From the NCBI GenBank assembly GCA_963740555.1, contig CAVUES010000015.1:124001-188000 (forward strand): a DNA stretch of 64,000 bases, read 5' to 3'. The position numbers and the translations under genes are program-made. Positions within the stretch are counted from its first letter, which is position 1. Each line of letters starts with the position of its first letter. The DNA is from Mayfieldus sp963740555. GTDB lineage: Bacteria > Actinomycetota > Thermoleophilia > Solirubrobacterales > 70-9. Of this stretch, positions 36,779 through 44,823 are shown one piece after another. The notes under the pieces are model-generated. The model did not search any database and had not been told where the DNA came from. It saw only the letters and a list, made by a program, of their open reading frames with translations.

Positions 36779-38007
36779 CTGACCGCGAGGTCGAGTTCCT
36801 GCTCGTCGGCGGCGGGATGGCCGGCGCGTTCTGCGCCAGCGAGCTGAGAAAGCGTGGGGCCGAGGGCGAGATCCTGTTGGTCGGGCGCGAGCCCGAGCTT
36901 CCCTACGAGCGCCCGCCGCTGAGCAAGGAGTACATGCGGGGCGAGGCCCAGCGCTCGGATGCCCACGTTCATCCGGCGTCCTGGTACGAGGAGAACGACG
37001 TCGAGCTGCTCAGCGGGCGCAACGTGATGTCCCTCGATACGGGCGAGCGTCGCGCGAAGCTTCAAGGGGGCGACGAGGTGAAGTTCGATAAGGCGCTGAT
37101 CGCAACCGGCGCCAACGTCAACATCCTGCGCGTAGAGGGGGCCGAGAACGAGGGGATCCACTACCTGCGCGCGTTCGGCAACTCCGACGCGATCCGCGAG
37201 GACGCCGAGAAGGCCGAGCACGTGGTGCTGATCGGCGGCAGCTACATCGGCAGCGAGGTGGCCGCGTCGCTGACCGCGACGGGGACCAAGTGCACGATCG
37301 TGATGATGGAAGACGTGGTGCTCTCGAACAACTTCGGCGAGGAGGCCGGGCGCTTCTTCCAGGACGTGCTGGAATCGCACGGGGTGGAGATCCTCGGCGG
37401 CGAGTCGCTGCAGGCGTTCGAGGGGGACGGGCACGTGAAGGCGGTGATCACCGAGAGCGGTCGCCAGATCGAGTGCGACGCGGTCGTCGTCGGCGCGGGG
37501 GTGAGGCCGGACGTGATGCTCGCCGAGCGGGCCGGGATCGCGGTCGAGAACGGGATCACCTGCGACAGCAAGCTTGAGACATCCGTGGAGGGGATCTACG
37601 CCGCCGGCGACGTGTGCAGCTACGACAGCGTCGTGCACGGGCGGCGTCTGCGGGTCGAGCACTGGGACGTGGCGTTTCAGCAGGGCCGCGCGGCGGGGGC
37701 GAACATGGTCGGAGACGGCCGTGACTACGACGTCGTGCCGTACTTCTTCAGCGACCTCGCCGACTGGGCGAGCCTCGAGTACGTGGGGCCGGCGCAGGAC
37801 CCCGACGAGATCGTCTTCCGCGGCGAGCGCGACTCGGGAGAGTTCTCTGCCTGGTACCTGAAGGACGGCAAGGTCGCGGGTTGTCTGAGCGTGGAGCGCT
37901 CCGAGGACCTGGGGCGGGCCCGCGAGCTGCTCGCCGATGGAACCGACGTCTCGGCCGATCGCGACAAAATCGCCGATGCGGACAGCGATCTGGGCGCGAT
38001 CGGGTAG
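36775..38007 (+). CDS. Ferredoxin/rubredoxin-reductase-like FAD oxidoreductase
   Basis: Protein of 410 residues. FAD motif LLVGGGMAGAFCASEL, NAD motif VVLIGGSYIGSEVAASL, and C-terminal YAAGDVCSYDSVV and VEHWDVAFQQGRAAG identify the AIF/ferredoxin-reductase branch. It likely passes electrons from NAD(P)H to a small ferredoxin or Rieske partner that is not encoded here. Start GTG 36775 overlaps the TrkA stop by four bases. Confidence 0.92.
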   Translation: MTDREVEFLLVGGGMAGAFCASELRKRGAEGEILLVGREPELPYERPPLSKEYMRGEAQRSDAHVHPASWYEENDVELLSGRNVMSLDTGERRAKLQGGDEVKFDKALIATGANVNILRVEGAENEGIHYLRAFGNSDAIREDAEKAEHVVLIGGSYIGSEVAASLTATGTKCTIVMMEDVVLSNNFGEEAGRFFQDVLESHGVEILGGESLQAFEGDGHVKAVITESGRQIECDAVVVGAGVRPDVMLAERAGIAVENGITCDSKLETSVEGIYAAGDVCSYDSVVHGRRLRVEHWDVAFQQGRAAGANMVGDGRDYDVVPYFFSDLADWASLEYVGPAQDPDEIVFRGERDSGEFSAWYLKDGKVAGCLSVERSEDLGRARELLADGTDVSADRDKIADADSDLGAIG

Positions 38008-38082
38008 GCAAAAAGGTTCGCACGACAGGGTCGTCTGCGCTACAGGCGTGCCTATTCTGTGGCGATATCGTTGCCTTTCCAG

Positions 38083-38153
38083 TGCGCCCTGGTGTAATGG
38101 CAGCACGCCTCGCTCTGGACGAGGTAGTCGGGGTTCAAATCCCTGGGGCGCAG
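38083..38153 (+). tRNA. tRNA-Gln (CTG anticodon)
   Basis: 71-nt cloverleaf with acceptor TGCGCCC/GGGCGCA, D arm TGGTGTAATGGCAGCA, anticodon arm CCTCG-CTCTGGA-CGAGG giving CTG, and T arm CGGGG-TTCAAAT-CCCTG. No CCA is encoded. Confidence 0.93.
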
Positions 38154-38218
38154 TTCGAATCCACCCCATCTGATAGGCGCGGTCTTCCAGCTCGCGGCTT
38201 TTCGTCCGATGGGAATGC

Positions 38219-38230
38219 GAACATCAGTTC
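38219..38230 (+). promoter_or_regulatory. LexA (SOS) box at the HNH gene start
   Basis: GAAC-ATCA-GTTC, inside the perfect longer palindrome ATGCGAAC-ATCA-GTTCGCAT (38215-38234). It ends three bases before the preferred start ATG 38233. Confidence 0.7.
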
Positions 38231-38232
38231 GC

Positions 38233-39096
38233 ATGGAACGTGTGGACACACGAGGGCGAGTTGCGGAGCTGTTGGAAGTTGGCTATTCCCGCAAGGAGAT
38301 CGCTGAAGCGCTTCAGGTAAACGAGTCGACCGTCTCCATTCATGCGATCAGGCTTGGGCATCGAGCGGTGCACAAACCGACCGTCTATGACTGGAAGGCA
38401 ATCCGCGCCTATTACGAGGAAGGCCATTCCAGGAGGGAATGTCAGGAGCGATTCGGCTTCTCGGCTGGCGCCTGGGATCATGCGATCGCCCGGGGAGACA
38501 TTGAAGCTCGGCCACGCGAGGCATTCCGCTACACCCATGCAACGCGATATGCGGTTGCACGGCTTCACGAGGAAGGTCTTGCCCAGGTCGAAATCGCTTC
38601 TAGGTTGGTTCTCTCCAAGTCGACTGTGGCGTTCCACATTCGAAACCTCGGGATTCCGCCAGACCAGAGGTTCAATCGGCGCTATGACTGGGACGCGGTA
38701 CAGCGAACAATTGAATCCGAAGGACTCGACCGCAGGCAATGTCAGGCGCGGTTTGGATTTTCGAAGCATGCCTGGTACGCGGCCATCAAAAGAGGTGACA
38801 TCACACCGAAGCCGTACAAGGTCTCCATCGATGAGTTGTTGGTCGCAGGCCGCCGCCGCGGTCGCATGCATGTGAAAAGGCGATTGCTCCGGGCTGGCCT
38901 GAAGGAGAATCGTTGCGAGATCTGCGGCATCACGGAATGGAATGGCAGGCCCTTGAACATGGAGCTGCACCACATCAACGGAGATGGGAACGACAGCCGC
39001 CTTCACAACCTTCAGCTCCTCTGTGGTAATTGCCACTCCCAGACGGACAACTGGGGCGGGCGTGGGGTGAAGCGGAACGGGAACCAACCTGGGTAG
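38233..39096 (+). CDS. HNH endonuclease with duplicated HTH modules
   Basis: Protein of 287 residues from ATG 38233 (earlier ATGs at 38209 and 38215 lie upstream of or inside the SOS palindrome). Two HTH-like segments (SRKEIAEALQVNESTVSIHA; VEIASRLVLSKSTVAFHI) alternate with two homologous modules of the form YDW...CQ-x-RFGFS...RGDI. An HNH/zinc fold follows: CEICG ... LELHHINGDGNDSRLHN-like core with HH and CGNCH. The sequence is less G+C-rich at third positions than neighbouring genes, which suggests acquisition next to the tRNA. Homing, restriction or phage-defence roles are all possible. Confidence 0.8.
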   Translation: MERVDTRGRVAELLEVGYSRKEIAEALQVNESTVSIHAIRLGHRAVHKPTVYDWKAIRAYYEEGHSRRECQERFGFSAGAWDHAIARGDIEARPREAFRYTHATRYAVARLHEEGLAQVEIASRLVLSKSTVAFHIRNLGIPPDQRFNRRYDWDAVQRTIESEGLDRRQCQARFGFSKHAWYAAIKRGDITPKPYKVSIDELLVAGRRRGRMHVKRRLLRAGLKENRCEICGITEWNGRPLNMELHHINGDGNDSRLHNLQLLCGNCHSQTDNWGGRGVKRNGNQPG

Positions 39097-39108
39097 CGGA
39101 CGACTCCT

Positions 39109-39396
39109 CTGCCTCCCTACATCACAGAACGCGATGGCTCCGCGCAGCTGGCGGTACGGCTCACCGCACGTGCCTCGCGCGAGCAGATTGTCGGGCCACG
39201 CGGCGATGCGCTGGCCGTCAAGGTGAGCGCCCCGCCCGTCGACGACCGCGCTAACGCGGCGCTTCGAAAGCTGGTCGCGAAGGCAGTCGGAATTCCGCCC
39301 AGCCGGGTGCGCATCGTGCAAGGCGAGAAAAGCCCGAATAAACTGCTTCGCCTGGAGGGTGTCGGAGCAGTGCAGGCGGCCGAGCGCCTAGCCTAG
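39109..39396 (+). CDS. DUF167/YggU-family protein without a canonical start
   Basis: The frame from 39109 reads as a complete DUF167 domain: RDGSAQLAVRLTARASREQI, VSAPPVDDRANAAL, LVAKAVGIPPSRVRI and GEKSPNKLLRLEG. No ATG, GTG or TTG occurs in frame between the HNH stop (39094-39096) and the domain; only CTG 39109 is available. It may use CTG, depend on coupling to the HNH gene, or have lost its start when the upstream gene arrived. Length (95 residues) is normal for the family. Function unknown. Confidence 0.75.
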   Translation: MPPYITERDGSAQLAVRLTARASREQIVGPRGDALAVKVSAPPVDDRANAALRKLVAKAVGIPPSRVRIVQGEKSPNKLLRLEGVGAVQAAERLA

Positions 39397-39430
39397 GGAG
39401 CAGCCCTCCTTTGCTACCTTGCCGCCCTTC

Positions 39431-40120
39431 ATGAAACGTGCCATTTGCCTCATGACCCTGGTCCCTGCGGCGGCCGTTGCCGGCTGCGGTGGCGGCGGCG
39501 ATTCGACGCCGACGCAGATCGCAACCCCAACGGTCAAGACCCAGACCTCGATCAGCAAGGCCCAGTTCATCGAGGAGGGCGACGGGATCTGCGCCGAGGT
39601 GAACGCGGCGCTCGGCAGCCTCACCACGAGCAGCAGCACGAGCTCCTCCAGCGCGGCCGGGCAACGAGCCGCCCTCTACCAGGGGATGATGGAGCGGCTG
39701 CGCGGCCTCGGCACACCCGACGACCAGACTGGCCTCGACCAGGTTCTCAGCGCCGGTGACGACATCGTCACCGCCGAGCAGAAGGCCGAGCAGGCGGCCA
39801 CGAACAACGACAGCGCGGCCCAGGCGAGCGCCGAGAGCGAGGCCTCGTCGGCCGAGTCTTCGTTCTCCAGCGCCGCCAGCGCCTACGGCTTCAAGGATTG
39901 CGGTGGCGGTCCGACGACGCCATCGAGCACTGCCACAGCGCCGTCCACCGCCACGGTCACTCCGGCGGCACCTACCACGACCCCGGCTCCCGTCGCTCCG
40001 CCGAGCGGGGGCACCGGTGGAGCGACGGGCACGACGGGCACCGGCGGCGGCGCCACCGGAACCGGCGGCGGCGCCACGGGAGGAACGTCGGGCGGATCGG
40101 GCGGGGTCGGCCCCGGCTAG
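39431..40120 (+). CDS. Lipoprotein with low-complexity Gly/Thr-rich tail
   Basis: Protein of 229 residues from ATG 39431. The signal ends in the lipobox AVAGC. A helical Ala/Ser/Glu-rich middle (about 30-150) has a central Cys pair, and the last ~75 residues are Thr/Pro then Gly/Thr repeats (TGGGATGTGGGAT), likely a wall-spanning linker. No enzymatic motif. Extracytoplasmic. Confidence 0.78.
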   Translation: MKRAICLMTLVPAAAVAGCGGGGDSTPTQIATPTVKTQTSISKAQFIEEGDGICAEVNAALGSLTTSSSTSSSSAAGQRAALYQGMMERLRGLGTPDDQTGLDQVLSAGDDIVTAEQKAEQAATNNDSAAQASAESEASSAESSFSSAASAYGFKDCGGGPTTPSSTATAPSTATVTPAAPTTTPAPVAPPSGGTGGATGTTGTGGGATGTGGGATGGTSGGSGGVGPG

Positions 40121-40136
40121 CGGCGACGCCCGTCGC

Positions 40137-42161
40137 TTAGGCGACCGCCGATTCTTCCCAGGCGCCATAGAGCCGCGCGTAGGAGCCGCCCGCCGCGATC
40201 AACTCATCGTGGGTGCCGGACTCGGCGATCCGCCCGCCCTCCAGGACGACGATCTTGCCGGCGCGGCGAATCGTCGACAGCCGGTGTGCGATCACGATCG
40301 CGGTGCGGTTCGCGAGCAGCCGCTCCAGGCCCTGCTCGATCACCTTCTCGGTACGAACGTCGACGTTCGACGTCGCCTCGTCGAGGATCAGGATGCTCGG
40401 CTCGGCGAGCAGCGCCCGCGCGAAGGCGACCAGCTGGCGCTGGCCCGCCGATAGCTGGATCCCGCGCTCGCCGACCTCGGTGTCGAGGCCGTCCGGAAGC
40501 GCGGCGATGAAGTCGGTTGCGCCAACAGCCGCGGCCGCCGCCTCGATTTCGTCGCCGCCGGCATCCGGCCGGCCGAAGGCGATGTTCTCGCGCACCGTGC
40601 CCGAGAACAGGAACCCCTCCTGGGGCACGATCCCGAGCTGCCGGCGCAGCGCCCGCTGCGAGAGGTCGCGCAGGTCGTGGCCGTCGATTCGGACGATTCC
40701 CGTCTGCGGGTCGTAGAAGCGGGCCACCAGCTTCGCGAAGGTCGACTTGCCGGCCCCGGTCGCGCCGACGAGCGCCAGCGTCTGCCCTGGCGGAACCTCG
40801 AGGTCGACCTCGCGCAGCGCCCACTCGACGGTCTCGCCTCGCGCCTCGCGCTCGGGCGCGTCGTCGAGATAGGAGAAGGAGACGCCCTCCATGCGGATCT
40901 CGCCGCGCAGCCGTCCCGGGTCCTCGGCGCCCACCTTGTCGGTCATGTCGGGCGCTGTGTCGAGCAGGTCGAAGATCTTGTCGAGCGCCGCCATTCCCTG
41001 CTGGTAGGTCGTGTATAGCTGCGACAGCTGCTGGATCGGGTCGAAGAAAGTCTGCAGGTAGCCGACGAAGGCGACAATCGTGCCGATCTCGATCGCCCCG
41101 TCGATCGCCTGGCTTCCCCCGTAGAGGAGGATCACCGCGGTACCGAGCGCGGACAGCAGCTCGACCGCCGGGAAGTAGGCGGCGTTGAGATAGACCGTCT
41201 TCATGTTCGCGGCCCGGTTCTGCTCGTTGAGATCGGTCATCACATCGATATGACGCGGCTCCTGGCCGAAGCTGCGCACGACGCGAACTCCGCTCAGCGT
41301 CTCCTGCAGGTAGGCGGTGATCGCGGCGATCCTCTCGCGCGTCGCCCGGTAGGCACCGGCCGAGACGATGCGGAAGATCAGGCTCGCGATCGCGAGCAGC
41401 GGGAAGGTGAGGAAGACCAGCAGGGCCAGCTTCAGGTCGAGAAGCAACAGGATCACCACGACCCCGACCAGGGTGAGGGTGCTGGAGAAGAGCGTCGCCA
41501 CGCCGTCGCTGAGCACCTGGTTGAGCGCCTCGATGTCGTTGGTCATCCGCGAGATCAGGACGCCGGGCCGGTTGCGGGTGAAGAAGCCGATCGACATCGC
41601 CTGCAGGTGAGTGAACACCCGCTCGCGCAGGTCCTGGAGCACCCGCGTTCCCACCCAGCCGACCAGATACGTCTGCACGTAGCTCGCGACTGCGTAGACG
41701 AGGGCGGCGCCGACGAAGGCAGCGACGATCCAATCGAGCCTCGAGACGTTGTCTGAATGGGTATGGACGGCGTTGGAAATCGTCTGCACCGCTCGACCCG
41801 CCAGGTAGGGGGGAGCAAGGGCGGCGCCGGTCGCCGCCAGAAGTGCCACGAGCATCAAGGTCACCTTGGCGCGGTAGGGGCGCAGCAGCCCGATCAGCCA
41901 GCGGACCTTGCGTCCGCGCCCGTCCTCGCCGCGGATCAGGCGCCAGAGCGCGGCGAAGAGCAGGAAGACCTCGCGCAGGCGATTGCGCTCCGGCGAGTAG
42001 GTCGCTTCCTCGCGCTCTTCATCAACAATTTCCGCCCGCGTGCTCGCTTCGCTCAGCGCTCGACCGGAATCATTTCGCGGCACCTCCTCCGCTTCGCGTC
42101 CGGGGGTTCCGCGGTGGTGCGCACCTTGCCGACGCCCAGGTCGCCCGTCTTCTTTGCTCAC
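40137..42161 (-). CDS. ABC exporter half-transporter with consensus nucleotide site
   Basis: Protein of 674 residues: about 65 extra N-terminal residues, six transmembrane helices, then an NBD. Walker A GATGAGKST, signature LSAGQ (slightly degenerate) and Walker B LILDEATSNVD with catalytic Glu. Paired with the next gene, whose site is degenerate, it forms a heterodimeric multidrug or lipid exporter of the TM287/288 type. The first ~45 residues derive largely from two repeat elements (C4 and the uvrA-like palindrome). Start GTG 42161 overlaps the upstream stop. Confidence 0.92.
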   Translation of the reverse strand: MSKEDGRPGRRQGAHHRGTPGREAEEVPRNDSGRALSEASTRAEIVDEEREEATYSPERNRLREVFLLFAALWRLIRGEDGRGRKVRWLIGLLRPYRAKVTLMLVALLAATGAALAPPYLAGRAVQTISNAVHTHSDNVSRLDWIVAAFVGAALVYAVASYVQTYLVGWVGTRVLQDLRERVFTHLQAMSIGFFTRNRPGVLISRMTNDIEALNQVLSDGVATLFSSTLTLVGVVVILLLLDLKLALLVFLTFPLLAIASLIFRIVSAGAYRATRERIAAITAYLQETLSGVRVVRSFGQEPRHIDVMTDLNEQNRAANMKTVYLNAAYFPAVELLSALGTAVILLYGGSQAIDGAIEIGTIVAFVGYLQTFFDPIQQLSQLYTTYQQGMAALDKIFDLLDTAPDMTDKVGAEDPGRLRGEIRMEGVSFSYLDDAPEREARGETVEWALREVDLEVPPGQTLALVGATGAGKSTFAKLVARFYDPQTGIVRIDGHDLRDLSQRALRRQLGIVPQEGFLFSGTVRENIAFGRPDAGGDEIEAAAAAVGATDFIAALPDGLDTEVGERGIQLSAGQRQLVAFARALLAEPSILILDEATSNVDVRTEKVIEQGLERLLANRTAIVIAHRLSTIRRAGKIVVLEGGRIAESGTHDELIAAGGSYARLYGAWEESAVA
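42027..42065 (-). repeat. Palindromic repeat related to the uvrA insert
   Basis: Minus strand reads GCGAAGCGAGCACGCGGGCG and then GAAATT, matching the uvrA insert (GCGAGCACGCGAGCGGAAAT) with one change, but read in another frame. Confidence 0.7.
42077..42112 (-). repeat. Coding palindrome, copy C4
   Basis: Same 36-base layout as C1-C3: arms GCGGAACC and GGTGCCGC (7 of 8 pairs) around the core CCCGGACGCGAAGCGGAGGA, encoding T-P-G-R-E-A-E-E-V. Confidence 0.88.
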
Positions 42162-43933
42162 AGCTTCGCCACCTCCTCGCGCTCCTCGAGGTCGCGCTGC
42201 AGGAAGACCGAGTCGGCGAGCCCGAACTCGGCGATCTCGGAGTAGAACGAGCAGCGCTTCATCAGCTCCTCGTGGGTGCCCCGATCGACGATCCGGCCGG
42301 CGTCGATGACGACGATCTCGTCGGCGAGCGAGATCGTCGAGAGGCGGTGGGCGATGATGAACGTCGTCCGCCCCTCCATCACCTCGCGCAGGCCGCGCTT
42401 GATCGCGCGCTCGGTGCGCGCGTCGACCGAGGAGGTGGCATCGTCGAGGATCAGGACCCGCGGGTCGGCGAGAAGGGCGCGGGCGATCGCGATCCGCTGG
42501 CGCTGGCCCCCGGAGAGCGTCAGCCCCCGCTCGCCCACCCGGGTGTCGTAGCCATCGGGGAGGTCGCGGATGAAGACGTCCGCCTGGGCGCGCCGTGCCG
42601 CTTCTTCGATCTGCTCCCGCGTCGCCTCTGGATGCGCGTAGGCGATGTTCTCGGCCACTGAGGCCGAGAAGAGAAAGCTGTCGTCGGCGACGAAGGCGAT
42701 CTCCGAGCGCAGCGATGCGACGTCGACCGAGCGCACGTCGGCGCCGTCGACGAGCACCTCGCCCTCCGAAGGGTCATAGAGGCGAGCGATCATCGCGACG
42801 AGGCTGGTCTTGCCCGAGCCGCTCGGCCCGACCAGGGCCACGGTCCTGCCCGGAGCCACCTCGAGGTCGATGTCGGTGAGCACCGGGCCCGCCCCGTCGT
42901 AGCGCAGGGTCACGCCGCGCATCTCGACCTTGCCGCCGCCGGCCGGGAGCGGGGGAGCCCCCGGTGCGGTCCGGATCTGCGGCTCGCGATCGAGGATCTC
43001 GAACAAGCGGTTTCCCGACGCGACCGCCCGCTGCGACATCCCCATCGCGATCCCCAGCATTCGCATCGGGGCGGCGAGCATCGCCAGGAAGATGTAGAAG
43101 GTCGTGAGCTCGCCGAGGTTGAGGCTGCCGTGAATCACCTGCCGGCCGCCGACCAGCAGCACCGCCGCGGTGCCGAGCTGTGGCAGCAGGCCGATGATTG
43201 GGGAGAAGAACGCCTGCAGCTTGGTCGAGTAGATGCTCTGGTCGAAGACGCGGCCGATCGCGCGCTGGAAGCGATGCAATTGGTGCTCCTCGCGCGCGAA
43301 CGCCTTCACGATCCGGATCCCGGAGACGTTCTCTTCCGCCTCGGCGGTCAGCTCGGCGATCCGCTGCTGGACCTCCTGCAGCGCCGGCCGCGAGACCCTG
43401 TTGTAGCGCGCCGCCGTGTAGATCACGATCGGCGCCGGCGCCAGGGCGATCAGCGCCAGGCCCGGGTTGTAGACGAGCATCACCGCGGCGGCGAGGGTGA
43501 TCGTGAGCAGGTTCTGGGTGATGAAGATCAGCCCGTAGCCGAGGAAGAAGCGGATCGACTGCAGGTCGACGGTCGCCCGTGACATCAGCTGTCCGGTCTG
43601 CTGGCCGTCGAAGAAGCCCAGCTCCAGCGATTGCAGGTGCGAGTAGAAGCGCTGGCGGAGGTCGAACTCGACCGCGAGCGAGACCTTGCCTGCGACCAGG
43701 CGCCGCACCACCGTGAGGCCCACGCGCAGGATCGCCGCGCCGACGATCGCGGCGGCGAGCGGCAGCAGGGCATCCTTGTTGCCGGCCTGGATCTCGTTGA
43801 CCGTGTGGCCGATCAGAGGCGGGATCAGCACCGTCATCCCCATCGCCAGCCAGGCGAACGCCAGCGACCACCAAAGCTGCTTGCGATAGGGCCGCAGAAA
43901 TCCCATCAGGCGGCGGTAGGTCCCGGTCCGCAT
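42158..43933 (-). CDS. ABC exporter half-transporter with degenerate nucleotide site
   Basis: Protein of 591 residues: six transmembrane helices (about 20-310) and an NBD with Walker A GPSGSGKT, canonical LSGGQ and Walker B VLILDDATSSVD, with Asp instead of the catalytic Glu. This is the hallmark of the non-hydrolysing site in heterodimeric exporters; the partner is the next gene. AAGGAG lies immediately before the ATG, so the real start may be the in-frame ATG 27 bases downstream. A palindrome upstream may be its operator. Confidence 0.92.
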   Translation of the reverse strand: MRTGTYRRLMGFLRPYRKQLWWSLAFAWLAMGMTVLIPPLIGHTVNEIQAGNKDALLPLAAAIVGAAILRVGLTVVRRLVAGKVSLAVEFDLRQRFYSHLQSLELGFFDGQQTGQLMSRATVDLQSIRFFLGYGLIFITQNLLTITLAAAVMLVYNPGLALIALAPAPIVIYTAARYNRVSRPALQEVQQRIAELTAEAEENVSGIRIVKAFAREEHQLHRFQRAIGRVFDQSIYSTKLQAFFSPIIGLLPQLGTAAVLLVGGRQVIHGSLNLGELTTFYIFLAMLAAPMRMLGIAMGMSQRAVASGNRLFEILDREPQIRTAPGAPPLPAGGGKVEMRGVTLRYDGAGPVLTDIDLEVAPGRTVALVGPSGSGKTSLVAMIARLYDPSEGEVLVDGADVRSVDVASLRSEIAFVADDSFLFSASVAENIAYAHPEATREQIEEAARRAQADVFIRDLPDGYDTRVGERGLTLSGGQRQRIAIARALLADPRVLILDDATSSVDARTERAIKRGLREVMEGRTTFIIAHRLSTISLADEIVVIDAGRIVDRGTHEELMKRCSFYSEIAEFGLADSVFLQRDLEEREEVAKL

Positions 43934-43940
43934 CTCCTTA

Positions 43941-43961
43941 ACTTTACAAAGTGAAGTAAAG
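43941..43961 (-). promoter_or_regulatory. Candidate operator of the ABC exporter pair
   Basis: AT-rich palindromes in a G+C-rich setting: ACTTT-AC-AAAGT (43941-43952) and CTTTAC-N8-GTAAAG (43942-43961), eight bases upstream of the exporter ATG. They resemble PadR/MarR-type sites but no regulator gene is adjacent. Confidence 0.45.
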
Positions 43962-44005
43962 GCCGGGTGTGCCCGGCGTCACCGTGGCGGGGCGATACTC
44001 CCCGC

Positions 44006-44176
44006 ATGGATCGGCCAGACGCCGGCCTCTGCGACAGCTGCCGGCACCAGCGCATCGTCCGCAACACCCGCGGCTCGAGCTTCTCGCTCTGCGAGCGGTC
44101 GAGGACCGATCCTGCCTATCCGCGGTACCCGCGCGTCCCGGTCAAGCGGTGCCCCGGCTATGAGTCGAAGAGCTGA
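44006..44176 (+). CDS. Small four-Cys protein
   Basis: 56 residues from ATG 44006 with Cys in CDSC, LCERS and KRCPGY, a possible zinc knuckle, and an aromatic/Pro-rich centre (DPAYPRYPRVPV). Compact single-gene unit between divergent genes. No family name assigned; it looks like one of the small actinobacterial zinc-binding proteins of unknown function. Confidence 0.6.
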   Translation: MDRPDAGLCDSCRHQRIVRNTRGSSFSLCERSRTDPAYPRYPRVPVKRCPGYESKS

Positions 44177-44185
44177 GCGGCGCCG

Positions 44186-44740
44186 CTACTCGATCCGGAA
44201 ATGGGTGACCGTGTGGTACGGCGTCGGTGTGCCGTCGTTCTCTCCCAGCGTGATGATCAGCCGGAACAGCCCCGTGGGGAGGTTGTGGTAATAGATCTGC
44301 GGCAGGGTTGCGGGGGAGTATTGGCCGACGGCGTGCAGCCGCGCCGCCAGCAGCCCGTTCGGCCCGGCGAAGCGCGGGAAGTCGAACGAGCGCCCGATCA
44401 CCCGCCCGTTGCCGAGTGGGCTGTTGGCCCTCTCGAGCTGGCTCTGGTCGGCGCTGTCGGGCACCTTGTTGAGCGAGAAGCGGAGCATCCCCTCGCCGAG
44501 CTGGGGGGTCTTTCCGAACTGCGCCGGCGCCAGCTTGAAGTTGTGCACCTTGACCTTGACCACGACCGCGTTCGTGTGTGGCTTTTCGCCATTGCGCGGA
44601 GAGAGCACGTCGATGTACGGGGTGCCCGGGATGTCGGGCTTGACGACGTGGCGCTCGGCGCCCTTCACGAGCACCGCGGCAGAGACGCTGCCGCCGATCA
44701 GCAGCACCGCTCCCACGATGGCGACGATTCCCTTTCGCAT
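44186..44740 (-). CDS. Membrane-anchored extracytoplasmic protein
   Basis: 184 residues. One N-terminal hydrophobic segment (GIVAIVGAVLLIGGSVSAAVL) acts as signal or anchor. The rest is beta-rich with a repeated Ig-like feel: DVLSPRNGEKPHTNAVVVKV and LFRLIITLGENDGTP. Probably faces outside. No catalytic residues or known family identified. Confidence 0.72.
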   Translation of the reverse strand: MRKGIVAIVGAVLLIGGSVSAAVLVKGAERHVVKPDIPGTPYIDVLSPRNGEKPHTNAVVVKVKVHNFKLAPAQFGKTPQLGEGMLRFSLNKVPDSADQSQLERANSPLGNGRVIGRSFDFPRFAGPNGLLAARLHAVGQYSPATLPQIYYHNLPTGLFRLIITLGENDGTPTPYHTVTHFRIE

Positions 44741-44823
44741 CGGCGAGAAGATTACGGGGGCCTCGCAGTCGCCGGATCGGATAGGTTGCGCCCAGCGCTG
44801 TCCGCAGGCGGAGAAGAGGAGCG

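Noticed and set aside
38153..38175. Second T-arm-like sequence (GTTCGAATCC) just after tRNA-Gln.
   Set aside because: Too little of a cloverleaf to call a tRNA fragment, and no matching copy found in the window.
40350..40372. CGAAC...GTTCG palindrome as a further LexA box.
   Set aside because: The half-sites are six bases apart instead of four and lie inside the exporter gene.
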